Part shown: in pieces, positions 9,063-18,309 of the stretch | How the letters are laid out: every line of letters starts with the position of its first letter | Numbering within the stretch: position 1 is the first letter of the stretch | From: Pseudonocardiaceae bacterium | GTDB lineage: Bacteria; Actinomycetota; Actinomycetes; Mycobacteriales; Pseudonocardiaceae | Direction: 5' to 3' | NCBI GenBank assembly: GCA_009379815.1 | Contig: WHSY01000017.1 | Location: 30,414 to 74,891, forward strand | DNA: 44,478 nt | Made by a program: the position numbers and the translations under genes | The notes under the pieces: generated by a model | The model's database searches: none | Seen by the model: only the letters and a program-made list of their open reading frames with translations | Told to the model about the DNA's origin: nothing

Positions 9063-9499
9063 CCACCGCCGCCGCGCTGCCTCCCGGGCTCGCCGACCTC
9101 GTCGACGAGTTCGAGGCCGTCACTGCCAAGGACCGCCTGCAGCTGCTGCTGGAGCTGTCCCGGGAGCTTCCCGACCTGCCCGAGCACCTCGTCGGGCAGC
9201 GGGACTCCCTGGAGCAGGTGCACGAGTGCCAGACGCCGCTGTTCATGGCTGTCGCGCTCTCCGACGACGAGCGCGTGCAGCTGCACTTCGACGCACCCCC
9301 CGAGGCACCCACGACCCGCGGGTTCGCCTCGATCCTGCACACCGGGTTGCACGACGAGCCGGCACAGACCGTGCTCGACGTCCCGGACGACTTCTACGTC
9401 CGGCTCGGCCTCGCCGAGGCCGTCAGCCCGCTACGGCTGCGGGGGATGGCCGCGATGCTCGCCCGCATCAAGCGCAACGTGCGCGAGCAGACTCGATAG
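9059..9499 (+). CDS. SufE family sulfur-acceptor protein
   Basis: This 146-residue protein has the SufE fold with the conserved acceptor cysteine in HECQTPLF (Cys about 57), then [17 protein letters not shown] and the [23 protein letters not shown] segment typical of SufE/CsdE. SufE proteins take persulfide sulfur from a cysteine desulfurase and deliver it to Fe-S assembly. Here the overlap with sseA (GTGA) suggests a rhodanese as donor or partner; this is inference. No desulfurase or suf operon is in the window. GTG 9059 is the coupled start; longer readings run back into sseA. Confidence 0.92.
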   Translation: MTTAAALPPGLADLVDEFEAVTAKDRLQLLLELSRELPDLPEHLVGQRDSLEQVHECQTPLFMAVALSDDERVQLHFDAPPEAPTTRGFASILHTGLHDEPAQTVLDVPDDFYVRLGLAEAVSPLRLRGMAAMLARIKRNVREQTR

Positions 9500-9593
9500 A
9501 CGCCGCCAGGGGTGAGCGGTGCCACCCGCCACTGCCGGGCACCCTTCCGTAAGCTCCCAGCCGAACGACTGTGTCGACGAGGAGGTGCGTGGG

Positions 9594-11360
9594 GTGGCCC
9601 GCGAGCTGCGCAAGGTGCTGATCGCCAACCGTGGTGAGATCGCCGTCCGAGTCGTCCGGGCGTGCCGGGATGCGGGCCTGACCAGTGTGGTCGTCTACGC
9701 CGACGACGATCGGGATGCCCCGTTCGTGCGGCTCGCCGACGAGGCGTTCGCGCTCGGCGGGTCGAGTCCGGCGGACAGCTACCTCGACCAGGGCAAGCTG
9801 CTCGATGTCGCCTCGCGCGCCGGGGCGGATGCGGTGCATCCCGGCTACGGCTTCCTGTCGGAGAACGCCGACTTCGCGCAGGCGGTGCTCGACGCGGGCC
9901 TGACCTGGATCGGGCCGGCGCCGCAGGCGATCCGGGACCTGGGCGACAAGGTCACCGCGCGGCACATCGCCACCCGGGCAGGTGCGCCGCTGGTGCCGGG
10001 GACGAAGGATCCGGTGGAGTCGGCCGACGAGGTGGTCGAGTTCGCACAGCAGCACGGCCTGCCGGTGGCGATCAAGGCCGCGTTCGGCGGGGGTGGGCGT
10101 GGGCTGAAGGTGGCCCGCACCGAGGAGGAGATCCCGGAGCTGTTCGACTCCGCGGTCCGCGAGGCGGTGTCGGCGTTCGGCCGCGGTGACTGCTTCGTGG
10201 AGCGCTACCTGGACCGGCCGCGGCATGTGGAGGCGCAGGTGCTGGCCGATACCCACGGCACGGTGGTGGTGGTCGGTACCCGGGACTGCTCGCTGCAGCG
10301 GCGGCATCAGAAGCTGGTCGAGGAGGCACCGGCGCCGTTCCTGTCCGACGGGCAGCGGTCGAGGATCCACGAGGCGGCGCGGTCGATCTGCGCCGAGGCG
10401 GGCTATCACGGGGCCGGCACCGTCGAGTTCCTGGTCGGGCTCGACGGCACGATCTCGTTTCTGGAGGTCAACACCCGGCTGCAGGTCGAGCACCCCGTCT
10501 CGGAGGAGACCACGGGCATCGACCTGGTGCGCGAGCAGTTCCGCATCGCCGCGGGCGACAAGCTGGCCATCACCTCTGATCCGGCACCCCGCGGGCATGC
10601 GATCGAGTTCCGCATCAACGGTGAGGACGCGGCACGCAACTTCCTGCCCGCGCCGGGAACCGTCACGGTGTTCGACCCGCCCTCCGGCCCGGGCGTCCGG
10701 CTCGACGCCGGGGTCGTGTCGGGCAGCGTCATCGGCGGGCAGTTCGACTCCCTGCTGGCCAAGCTCATCGTCGTCGGCGCCGACCGCGCCCAGGCTGTGG
10801 AACGCTCGCGGCGCGCGCTGGCCGAGTTCACCGTGACCGGGCTGCCCACCGTGCTCCCGTTTCACCGCGCGGTGCTCGACGACCCGGCCTTCGCGTCGAC
10901 CGGAGCCGAGGGGTTCACCGTCCACACCCGCTGGATCGAAACCGAGTTCAGCGCCGAGTTCGCACCGTTCGACGGTGCCGCCGAGGTCGAGGAACCCACC
11001 GAGCGCCAGACCGTGGTGGTCGAGGTGGGTGGCCGCCGGTTGGAGGTGTCGCTGCCCGGTGACCTGGCGCTCGGTGGCGGTCCGGGTGCCTCGGCCCAAG
11101 CGGCCCCACGCAAGCGCGGCAGGGGAAAGTCGATCACGGTCTCCGGCGACGCGGTGACCGCGCCGATGCAGGGCACCGTCGTCAAGGTCGCGGTCTCCGA
11201 CGGCGACACCGTCGCAGCAGGCGACCTCGTCGCCGTCATCGAGGCCATGAAGATGGAGAACCCGGTGTCGGCCCACAAGGACGGCACGGTGGCCGGCCTG
11301 ACGGTCGAGCCCGGCTCCCCCGCCACCCAAGGCAGCGTGATCTGCGAGCTCAAGGGCTGA
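9594..11360 (+). CDS. accA3: Acyl-CoA carboxylase alpha subunit (biotin carboxylase plus BCCP)
   Basis: AccA3 carboxylates its own biotin using ATP and bicarbonate and serves the carboxyltransferases of the cell. The 588-residue protein contains an N-terminal biotin carboxylase with [19 protein letters not shown], the ATP loop [13 protein letters not shown], the [10 protein letters not shown] catalytic stretch, and a C-terminal biotinyl domain with EAMKMEN (Lys about 553, the biotinylated residue). GGAGG at 9581-9585 with 8-nt spacing defines GTG 9594. It lies 94 bp after the SufE-like gene. Partners in this window are AccD5, AccE and BirA, so the locus encodes one complete long-known actinobacterial carboxylase system. 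Confidence 0.96.
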   Translation: MARELRKVLIANRGEIAVRVVRACRDAGLTSVVVYADDDRDAPFVRLADEAFALGGSSPADSYLDQGKLLDVASRAGADAVHPGYGFLSENADFAQAVLDAGLTWIGPAPQAIRDLGDKVTARHIATRAGAPLVPGTKDPVESADEVVEFAQQHGLPVAIKAAFGGGGRGLKVARTEEEIPELFDSAVREAVSAFGRGDCFVERYLDRPRHVEAQVLADTHGTVVVVGTRDCSLQRRHQKLVEEAPAPFLSDGQRSRIHEAARSICAEAGYHGAGTVEFLVGLDGTISFLEVNTRLQVEHPVSEETTGIDLVREQFRIAAGDKLAITSDPAPRGHAIEFRINGEDAARNFLPAPGTVTVFDPPSGPGVRLDAGVVSGSVIGGQFDSLLAKLIVVGADRAQAVERSRRALAEFTVTGLPTVLPFHRAVLDDPAFASTGAEGFTVHTRWIETEFSAEFAPFDGAAEVEEPTERQTVVVEVGGRRLEVSLPGDLALGGGPGASAQAAPRKRGRGKSITVSGDAVTAPMQGTVVKVAVSDGDTVAAGDLVAVIEAMKMENPVSAHKDGTVAGLTVEPGSPATQGSVICELKG

Positions 11361-11372
11361 CCCCGGAGCGCG

Positions 11373-13166
11373 TCAGCTCAGGGAGGTGAGCAGCTCGGGG
11401 CGGGCGTCGGGGGCGGCGGAGCGGCTGGCGTCGGCGGCGCCGTCGTCGGGCTGGGTCTGCGAGTCGCGCTCCGCGGCGACCCGAGCGCTGTAGATCTTGA
11501 TCTCCTCACGTTGCCGCTCGGCGTCCCATCCGAGGACCTCGCCCAGCAGGGCGGCGACCTCGGCCGCGCACGCCTCTCCCCGGTGTGGGTACTCGATGGA
11601 GATCCGGGTACGGCGGGTGAGCGCGTCCTCCAGGTGCAGCGCCGCCTCGTGAGTCGCCGCGTGGACCACCTCGACGTTGAGGTAGTTCGGTGCCTCCCGC
11701 ACGGGGGCGAGCAGATCCGGCCTGCCGCCGGCGAGCGCGAGCACTTGATGCACAGCCGAGCCGTAGCGGTCGAGCAGGTGGCGCATCCGGTAGGGGTGTA
11801 GCCCGTGGCGGGCGGCCAGCGCGTCGGCCTGGTTGACCAGCGCGTGGTAGCCGTCGGCACCGAGCAGCGGCACCTTGTCCGTGATCGACGGGGCCACGCG
11901 GCCGGGCAGGTCGGGCGCCGCGGCGCTCACCGCATCGGCGGCCATCACCCGGTAGGTCGTGTACTTCCCGCCTGCGATGGCGACCAGCCCCGGCGCGACC
12001 CGGGCCACGGCGTGCTCCCGCGACAGCTTCGACGTCTCCTCGCTCTCCCCCGCGAGCAGCGGCCGCAGCCCCGCGTAGACGCCCTCGATGTCGTCATAGG
12101 TCAGCGGTGTCGCCAGCACGTCGTTGACGGTGTCGAGCACGTAGTCGACGTCCGACCGGGTAGCCGAGGGGTGAGCCAGGTCGAGGTTCCAGTCGGTGTC
12201 CGTGGTCCCGACGATCCAGTGGTTGCGCCACGGGATCACGAACAGCACGGACTCGTCGGTACGCAGGATCAGACCGCTCTCGCTGACGATGCGGTCGCGT
12301 GGCACCACGATGTGCACGCCCTTCGACGCGCGCACCCGGAACCGGCCGCGACCGCCGGACAGCCGCTGGATCTCGTCGGTCCACACGCCGGTGCAGTTGA
12401 TCACCGCGTGCGCCGCGACGTCGGTCTCACGACCGTTCTCGCAGTCGCGGACCCGCACCCCGGCCACCCGGTCGACCTCCCGCAGAAACCCGACGACCTG
12501 GGTGGATGTCCGCACCACCGCGCCGTACTGCGCCGCGGTGCGGGCGACGGTCATGGTGTGCCGGGCGTCGTCGGCCATCGCGTCGAAGTAGCGCACCCCG
12601 CCGATGAGCGAGTCGCGCCGCAGCGCGGGCGCCATGCGCAGCGCGCCCGCCCTGGTCAGGTGCTGCTGCCCGGGCACCGAGCGTGCCCCACCCATGGTGT
12701 CGTAGAGCGCCAGCCCGGCGGCGACGTAGGGACGCTCCCACAGCCGGTGCCGCAGCGGGTAGAGGAAGCTCACCGGCTTGACCAGGTGCGGTGCCAGCCG
12801 GGTGAGCATGAGCTCGCGTTCGGCCAGGGCCTCCCGGACCAGCCCGAACTCCAGCTGCTCCAGGTAGCGCAACCCGCCGTGGAAGAGCTTGGACGAGCGG
12901 CTCGACGTGCCCGAGGCGAGATCGCGCGCCTCCACCAGCGCGACCGTCAGCCCTCGGGTGGCGGCATCCAGCGCGACGCCCGCACCCACCACACCACCGC
13001 CGATGACCACGACGTCGAACTGCTCGCGGGCCAGCCGCTGCCAGTCGGCCTCCCGCTCGACCGGCCCGAGCCGGCCGGGGGGCGGTTCGGCGGCGGCGTT
13101 CGTGCCCGACGCCACCGACGCCCCCGTCACCTTTCGCCGGGTGGATCTGCGCAGACGCTCGGCCAC
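11373..13166 (-). CDS. glpD: Glycerol-3-phosphate dehydrogenase
   Basis: GlpD oxidises sn-glycerol-3-phosphate to dihydroxyacetone phosphate, passing electrons through FAD to the quinone pool at the membrane. The protein has the FAD dinucleotide motif VIGGGVVGAGVALDAATRG, the SRSSKLFHGGLRYLEQ loop, GTTDTDWN, and the IAGGKYTTYR segment, then the C-terminal helical domain. About 597 residues is normal for the family. The start is uncertain: GTG 13166 has GGGAG a few bases upstream, GTG 13130 fits the mycobacterial homologue length, and GTG 13232 is open too. It is divergent from glpK, so the 123 bp between them probably holds shared control sites. Its C-terminus has a low-complexity polar tail. 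Confidence 0.93.
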   Translation of the reverse strand: MAERLRRSTRRKVTGASVASGTNAAAEPPPGRLGPVEREADWQRLAREQFDVVVIGGGVVGAGVALDAATRGLTVALVEARDLASGTSSRSSKLFHGGLRYLEQLEFGLVREALAERELMLTRLAPHLVKPVSFLYPLRHRLWERPYVAAGLALYDTMGGARSVPGQQHLTRAGALRMAPALRRDSLIGGVRYFDAMADDARHTMTVARTAAQYGAVVRTSTQVVGFLREVDRVAGVRVRDCENGRETDVAAHAVINCTGVWTDEIQRLSGGRGRFRVRASKGVHIVVPRDRIVSESGLILRTDESVLFVIPWRNHWIVGTTDTDWNLDLAHPSATRSDVDYVLDTVNDVLATPLTYDDIEGVYAGLRPLLAGESEETSKLSREHAVARVAPGLVAIAGGKYTTYRVMAADAVSAAAPDLPGRVAPSITDKVPLLGADGYHALVNQADALAARHGLHPYRMRHLLDRYGSAVHQVLALAGGRPDLLAPVREAPNYLNVEVVHAATHEAALHLEDALTRRTRISIEYPHRGEACAAEVAALLGEVLGWDAERQREEIKIYSARVAAERDSQTQPDDGAADASRSAAPDARPELLTSLS

Positions 13167-13289
13167 CGAACTCCCATCCGAGACTGCCGGGTCCTTCGCC
13201 GTGCACGCTACCGCGCGGTGGTCGCGCGACACGCCGCGCTCGCGGCTGCAGTGTCATGATCTGACGACGTCCCCGCCCGGAGGGAGCCC

Positions 13290-14795
13290 ATGACCCCGTA
13301 CGTCGCCGCCATCGACCAGGGCACCACGTCCACCCGGTGCATGCTCTTCGACCACTCCGGGCGCGCGGTGGCGGCCGAGCAGAAGGAGCACAGCCAGCTC
13401 TTCCCGCGGGCGGGATGGGTGGAGCACGACCCCACCGAGGTGGCGACGATCACCCGCGAGGTGTGTGCCGCGGCGCTGGCCCGCGCCGACCTGTCCACGT
13501 CCGACATCGCGGCCGTGGGCATCACCAACCAGCGGGAGACGACGGTGGTGTGGGACCGCGCCACCGGCGAGCCCGTCTACAACGCGATCGTCTGGCAGGA
13601 CACCCGCACCGACGGGATCTGCGACGAGCTCGCCGCGCTGGGGGGCGACGGGCGGGAGCGCTACCGCGCACGCACGGGACTACCACTGGCGACCTACTTC
13701 TCCGGACCGAAGATCCGCTGGATCCTCGACAACGTCGAGGGTGCCCGGGCCCGTGCCGAGGCCGGGCAGCTGTGCTTCGGCACCATGGACACCTGGGTGC
13801 TGTGGAACATCACCGGTGGCCCGGACGGCGGGTTGCACGTCACCGACCCGACCAACGCCTCCCGCACGCTCCTGATGGACCTGGACACACTGGACTGGGA
13901 TCCCGCGATCTGCGACGAGATGGGCGTACCGGTGACGATGCTGCCGCGGATCCGTTCCTCCTCGGAGGTCTACGGCAACGTCCGCGAGCGCGGCGTGCTG
14001 GCGGGCGTGCCCATCGCCGGCATCCTCGGTGACCAGCAGGCCGCCACCTTCGGGCAGGCCTGCCTGTCGGTCGGTGACGCGAAGAACACCTACGGCACCG
14101 GCAATTTCGTGCTGCTCAACACCGGCACCGAGAAGGTGGCCAGTCGGCACGGGCTGCTCACCACCGTCTGCTACAAGATGGGCTCGGCGGAGACCGTGTA
14201 CGCGCTGGAGGGCGCGATCGCGGTGACGGGGTCGCTCGTGCAGTGGCTGCGCGACAACCTCGGGATCATCGACACCACGGCCGAGATCGAGGCGCTGGCG
14301 TCGAGTGTGGACGACAACGGTGGCGCGTACTTCGTACCCGCGTTCTCCGGGCTGTTCGCACCCCACTGGCGCTCCGACGCGCGAGGCGCGATCGTCGGGC
14401 TCACCCGCTACATCACCAGGGCGCACCTCGCGAGGGCGGGCCTGGAGGCCACCGCGTTCCAGACCCGGGAGGTCATCGACGCCATGAACGCCGACTCCGG
14501 GCTGCCGCTGACCTCGCTGAAGGTGGACGGCGGGATGGTCGGCAACAAGCTGCTCATGCAGTTCCAGGCCGACCTGCTCGACGTGCCGGTGATCCGCCCG
14601 GTGGTCAGCGAGACGACGGCGCTGGGCGCCGCCTACGCGGCGGGTCTCGCGGTGGGGTTCTGGTCGGGCGAGGACGACGTGCGGGCCAACTGGACGGCCG
14701 ACAGGCGGTGGCAGCCCGCGATGGACCCGCAGCGGCGCGAGGAGCTCTACGCCCGCTGGCGCAAGGCCGTCACACGGACGTACGACTGGGTGTGA
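13290..14795 (+). CDS. glpK: Glycerol kinase
   Basis: GlpK phosphorylates glycerol to glycerol-3-phosphate, the substrate of the divergent glpD. The 501-residue FGGY-family protein has the start [16 protein letters not shown], the glycerol-binding residues in GITNQRETT and [19 protein letters not shown], and [11 protein letters not shown] of the ATP site, with the C-terminal [21 protein letters not shown] strong site (cggaggga) is placed 5-7 nt before ATG 13290. No glycerol facilitator or regulator gene is nearby. Its 3' end overlaps the tail of a convergent small membrane-protein gene by 26 bp. Confidence 0.97.
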   Translation: MTPYVAAIDQGTTSTRCMLFDHSGRAVAAEQKEHSQLFPRAGWVEHDPTEVATITREVCAAALARADLSTSDIAAVGITNQRETTVVWDRATGEPVYNAIVWQDTRTDGICDELAALGGDGRERYRARTGLPLATYFSGPKIRWILDNVEGARARAEAGQLCFGTMDTWVLWNITGGPDGGLHVTDPTNASRTLLMDLDTLDWDPAICDEMGVPVTMLPRIRSSSEVYGNVRERGVLAGVPIAGILGDQQAATFGQACLSVGDAKNTYGTGNFVLLNTGTEKVASRHGLLTTVCYKMGSAETVYALEGAIAVTGSLVQWLRDNLGIIDTTAEIEALASSVDDNGGAYFVPAFSGLFAPHWRSDARGAIVGLTRYITRAHLARAGLEATAFQTREVIDAMNADSGLPLTSLKVDGGMVGNKLLMQFQADLLDVPVIRPVVSETTALGAAYAAGLAVGFWSGEDDVRANWTADRRWQPAMDPQRREELYARWRKAVTRTYDWV

Positions 14796-15027
14796 CGTCC
14801 TCGCCCCCGTGGGGCGGGGTCAGCCGGCGCCGCCGGTTGACGGCCAGCGCCACCCCCGACCCCACGGCCGCGACCGCACCACCGGCGGTCAGCGAGACGG
14901 CGAGCACGCTGACCTCGCTGTCCGGCGCGGCCGCCCGGTGGTCGGATGCCTCGCCCGCCGACGCCGCGGTAGGGGCCAGGCCGAGCGCGCCGGCGGCCAG
15001 CAGTGCGGCCACGGCGGTGGTCCTCAT
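14770..15027 (-). CDS. Small exported protein with C-terminal membrane anchor
   Basis: This 85-residue protein has a signal peptide ([20 protein letters not shown], with likely cleavage after ASA), a short polar middle, a hydrophobic stretch (about residues 42-66: [23 protein letters not shown]) and a basic NRRRR stop-transfer. It is therefore probably a single-anchor protein with a tiny extracellular part. GAGGAGG 4 nt before ATG 15027 is a strong ribosome-binding site and the main evidence that the gene is real. The last 26 bp lie antisense in glpK. I do not recognise a family and no function can be given. Confidence 0.65.
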   Translation of the reverse strand: MRTTAVAALLAAGALGLAPTAASAGEASDHRAAAPDSEVSVLAVSLTAGGAVAAVGSGVALAVNRRRRLTPPHGGEDVTPSRTSV

Positions 15028-15115
15028 CACACCTCCTCGGAGTGCTGTCACTACCTAGGACGCACGGCAGCGCCCGGGGTTGTGCCGGCGCGCCCCCACA
15101 GCGGCACCGTCGGCT

Positions 15116-16519
15116 TCAGTCCAGGTCGTCGTGGCGCATCAACTGGCGGCACGCTTCGGTCATCGAGCCGGACAGCGACGGGTACACCGAGAACGTCTGC
15201 GCCAGGTCGTCGACCGTGAGGTTGTTGCTCACGGCCAGCGCGATCGGCAGGATCAGCTCGCTGGCCACCGGAGCGACGACGACCCCGCCGATCACCACAC
15301 CGGTCGCCTGCCGGCAGAACAGCTTGACGAAGCCGCGGCGCAGGCCCTGCATCTTCGAGCGAGGGTTGGTGGCCAGCGGAAGCATGATGGTGCGCGCAGC
15401 CACCTCCCCATCGTCGATGGCCTGCTGGCTGATGCCGACGGTGGCGATCTCGGGGTGGGTGAACACCGCCGCCGCGACCGTCTTGAGCTTGATCGGTGCC
15501 ACACCCTCGCCCAGCGCGTGCCACATCGCGATGCGACCCTGCATCGCCGCGACCGAGGCCAGCGGCAGCAACCCGGTGCAGTCGCCCGCGGCGTAGATGC
15601 CGGGTGCGGCGGTACGCGACACCCGGTCCACCTCGAGATGGCCCCGGGCGCCGGTCGCCAGCCCGGCAGTGTCGAGGCCCAGGTCCGTGGTGTTCGGCAC
15701 CGACCCGACGGTCATCAGCGCGTGCGACCCGCTCGCCGTGCGCCCGTCGTCGAGATGGACCAGCACCCCGTCGGAGGTGCGCTCGACCTTCAGCGCCCGT
15801 GCGTGCTTGACCACCGTGGCACCCCGCTCGGCGAAGGCGTCCTCGAGCACGGCGGTGGCGTCGGCATCCTCACCGGGCAACACCCGGTCGCGGCTGGACA
15901 CCAGGGTCACCGCCACGCCGAGCTCGGCGTAGGCGGAGACGAACTCCGCACCCGTCACGCCGGAGCCGACCACCACGAGCTCGCGCGGCAGCTCGGCCAG
16001 GTCGTAGACCTGCCGCCAGGTCAGGATGCGCTCGCCGTCGGGCACTGCGTCGGGCAGGATTCGCGGCCTGGCACCGGTGGCGACCAGCACGACGTCGGCG
16101 TCGAGCGTCTCGGCGGTGCCGTCGTGCGCCGCCACGTCGACCCGGTGGGACGCGAGACCGGGTGCCTCGTCGGCCAGCCGCGCCGTACCGGCGAGGAGCC
16201 GCACCCCCTCGCGCTGCAACCGGGTCCGGACGTCGGCCGACTGCGCCAGGGCGAGGCCCTTCACCCGCCCGTGCACCACCGGGACGTCCGCCCCGATCCG
16301 GTCGGGCACCGCCCGGATGCCCAGGTCGGATGCCCGCTGCAGCGACACCCGCACACCGGCAGAGGCGGTGAACGTCTTCGACGGCACGCAGTCGTAGAGC
16401 ACGCACGCCCCGCCGGCACCCTCGTCCTCGACGACCGTCACCTCGGCGCCGTGCTGCGCGGCGACCAGCGCTGCCTCGTAGCCCGCCGGGCCACCGCCCA
16501 TGATCACGATGCGGGCCAC
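15116..16519 (-). CDS. lpdA: NAD(P)H-quinone dehydrogenase, lipoamide-dehydrogenase family
   Basis: This 467-residue flavoprotein disulfide reductase has the FAD site VIMGGGPAGYEAA, a redox-active-like pair in GGACVLYDCVPSK (Cys 39 and 44, CxxxxC), the NAD site VVGSGVTGAEF and the second FAD motif GIYAAGDCTG. The C-terminal His-Glu dyad of true lipoamide dehydrogenases (HPTLSE) is replaced by YPSLSG, so the proton-relay His is a Tyr. This matches the M. tuberculosis LpdA (Rv3303c) branch, whose members act as NAD(P)H:quinone reductases. GTG 16519 follows GGGAGG by a normal distance; a reading from 16675 is too long. The position after glpD/glpK matches mycobacteria. Confidence 0.9.
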   Translation of the reverse strand: MARIVIMGGGPAGYEAALVAAQHGAEVTVVEDEGAGGACVLYDCVPSKTFTASAGVRVSLQRASDLGIRAVPDRIGADVPVVHGRVKGLALAQSADVRTRLQREGVRLLAGTARLADEAPGLASHRVDVAAHDGTAETLDADVVLVATGARPRILPDAVPDGERILTWRQVYDLAELPRELVVVGSGVTGAEFVSAYAELGVAVTLVSSRDRVLPGEDADATAVLEDAFAERGATVVKHARALKVERTSDGVLVHLDDGRTASGSHALMTVGSVPNTTDLGLDTAGLATGARGHLEVDRVSRTAAPGIYAAGDCTGLLPLASVAAMQGRIAMWHALGEGVAPIKLKTVAAAVFTHPEIATVGISQQAIDDGEVAARTIMLPLATNPRSKMQGLRRGFVKLFCRQATGVVIGGVVVAPVASELILPIALAVSNNLTVDDLAQTFSVYPSLSGSMTEACRQLMRHDDLD

Positions 16520-16597
16520 GTCGTCCTCCCGTCGGGTCGCCGCCGCGGGGCACCACCGTACGCGCCGGGCGCGATGAGGGCGGCGCGCGCTGATCGC

Positions 16598-16603
16598 TAC
16601 CCT
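16598..16603 (+). promoter_or_regulatory. Putative -10 box (TACCCT) of the gamma-glutamylcyclotransferase-like gene
   Basis: TACCCT ends 6 nt before GTG 16610. There is no Shine-Dalgarno sequence, so leaderless initiation is likely. Confidence 0.5.
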
Positions 16604-16609
16604 GTGGGG

Positions 16610-17062
16610 GTGCCGCTCTACGCCGCCTACGGGTCCAACATGGATCCAGCCCAGATGAACGAGCGTGCGCCGCACTCCCCTATGGCCGGTACCGGGTGGC
16701 TGGTCGGGTGGCGGCTGACCTTCGGCGGGGAAGACCTCAACTGGGAAGGCGCGCTGGCCACTGTGGCCGAGGACCCCGGGTCACAGGTCTTCGTGGTGCT
16801 CTACGACGTCACCCACGAGGACGAGAAGCAGCTCGACCGGTGGGAAGGCAGCGAACTCGGGCTGCACAAGAAGCTGCGGCTGCGCATCCACACTCTCGAC
16901 GGTTCGGTGCTCGCCTGGCTCTACGTTCTCGACGCCTACGAGGGCGGGCTACCCTCGGCACGGTACCTCGGTGTCATGGCCGATGCCGCGGAGGCGGCCG
17001 GCGCGCCGGAAGACTACGTCGCCGACCTGCGCATCCGTCCGTGCAGCGGCATCGCCGACTGA
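16610..17062 (+). CDS. Gamma-glutamylcyclotransferase-like protein, Rv3304-like
   Basis: This 150-residue protein has the GGCT fold signature YAAYGSNMDPAQM, a glycine-rich loop that binds the gamma-glutamyl group, followed by LTFGGEDLNWEGALATV and VVLYDVTHEDEKQLDRWEG. A conserved acidic residue in the LDRWEGSEL segment is the likely catalytic Glu. GGCT-fold enzymes release 5-oxoproline from gamma-glutamyl amines or peptides; the true substrate in actinobacteria, which lack glutathione, is unknown. It is divergent from lpdA and convergent with amiA1. The mycobacterial counterpart has the same neighbours. Confidence 0.85.
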   Translation: MPLYAAYGSNMDPAQMNERAPHSPMAGTGWLVGWRLTFGGEDLNWEGALATVAEDPGSQVFVVLYDVTHEDEKQLDRWEGSELGLHKKLRLRIHTLDGSVLAWLYVLDAYEGGLPSARYLGVMADAAEAAGAPEDYVADLRIRPCSGIAD

Positions 17063-17079
17063 CCCGGAGTGTCCGGGAG

Positions 17080-18309
17080 TCAGGTGAGGGCCGCCAGAGC
17101 GGTGTGCACCATGACCCGCACACCGAGAGGGAGCGCTCGCTCGTCGAGATCGAAGGTGGGCTGGTGCAGGTCGCGCTGGGGACCGTGCCCCGGCCAGACT
17201 CCGAGCCGGGCGAGCGAACCGGGCACCTGCTCGAGATACCACCCGAAGTCCTCGCCACCCGACGACTGCTCCACACCCGACAGCGCGGCCTCGCCGGCGC
17301 CGGAGCCGACCGCCTCCTGCAGCAGCCGCGTACTGGTGGACTCGTTGACGACGGGCGGGACGCCGCGGGTGTGCTCGAGCTCGTAGCCGACGCCGGTCGG
17401 GTCGAGCAGCGAGCCGACGAGGTCGCAGACCAGCCGTTCGAGCTCGCCCCAGGTGTCACGGTCGGCGGTACGCAGCGTCCCGCGCAGCACTCCGTCCTGC
17501 GGCACCGTGTTGGGCGCGTGACCGGCCTGCACCGCGCCCCACACCAGCACGGTGCCGGAGCGCGGATCGACCCGGCGCGACAGCAGGCCGGGCAGCCCGG
17601 TGATCACGGTGCCCAGCGCGTGCACCAGGTCGGCGGTGAGGTGGGGCCGGGAGGTGTGGCCACCCGGCGAGGACAGCCGCAACTCCAGCAGGTCCGCGGC
17701 CGAGGTGATCGACCCGACTCGGGTGCCGATCCGCCCGGTCGGCAGGCGCGGATCGCAGTGCAGCGCGAAGATCCGGTCGACACCGGAGAGCCCACCGGCG
17801 GCCAGCACGTCGAGCGCGCCACCGGGCAGCACCTCCTCGGCCGGCTGGAAGATCAGCCGCACCCGGCCGGGCAGCGAGGGCGCCGAGGCCAGCGCGAGCG
17901 CAGCTCCGAGCAGGATCGCGGTGTGCGCGTCGTGCCCGCAGGCGTGCGCGACACCGTCCAGGGTGGACGCGAAGGACAGTCCGGTGGCCTCGCGCAGCGG
18001 GAGTGCGTCGATGTCGGCACGCAGCGCGATGCACCGGTCACCGGTGCCGATGTCGCAGATCAGCCCCGTGCCGCCGGGCAGCAGCGTCGGCCGGAGCCCC
18101 GCGCGCGCGACCTCCCCGGCCACCAGCGACGTCGTCGCATCCTCGGTGTGACCCAGCTCCGGGTGGGCGTGGATGTGACGCCGCCAGGCCACCACCTGCG
18201 CACGATGCGCCTCGAGCCAGCTGTCCAACCAGGACGGTCCACGGCCCGCGGCGATATCGTCCACAGCGGACAGCGGGGGCATCGTGGTACGGGACTCCAG
18301 TGCGGTCAC
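17080..18309 (-). CDS. amiA1: M20 family amidohydrolase
   Basis: This 409-residue metallopeptidase-family amidohydrolase has the zinc-site motifs HIHAHPELGHTED, ALRADIDALPL, HACGHDAHTAILLGAA, FQPAEEVLPGGA and a C-terminal SGGEDFGWYL. These occur in hippurate hydrolase and N-acyl-amino-acid deacylases. The substrate cannot be assigned. GTG 18309 overlaps the stop of the next upstream gene (GTGA), so amiB1 and amiA1 are translationally coupled. The tandem amiA1/amiB1 pair occurs at the same place in mycobacteria. It is convergent with the gamma-glutamylcyclotransferase-like gene. Confidence 0.9.
   Translation of the reverse strand: MTALESRTTMPPLSAVDDIAAGRGPSWLDSWLEAHRAQVVAWRRHIHAHPELGHTEDATTSLVAGEVARAGLRPTLLPGGTGLICDIGTGDRCIALRADIDALPLREATGLSFASTLDGVAHACGHDAHTAILLGAALALASAPSLPGRVRLIFQPAEEVLPGGALDVLAAGGLSGVDRIFALHCDPRLPTGRIGTRVGSITSAADLLELRLSSPGGHTSRPHLTADLVHALGTVITGLPGLLSRRVDPRSGTVLVWGAVQAGHAPNTVPQDGVLRGTLRTADRDTWGELERLVCDLVGSLLDPTGVGYELEHTRGVPPVVNESTSTRLLQEAVGSGAGEAALSGVEQSSGGEDFGWYLEQVPGSLARLGVWPGHGPQRDLHQPTFDLDERALPLGVRVMVHTALAALT

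Noticed and set aside
9468-11330. Long open frame (620 codons) on the minus strand opposite accA3
   Set aside because: Antisense shadow of accA3 with no recognisable domain and biased composition.
15080-16609. N-terminal extension of the gamma-glutamylcyclotransferase-like gene through lpdA
   Set aside because: The extension is antisense to lpdA and not family-like; the fold begins at GTG 16610 next to a -10 box.
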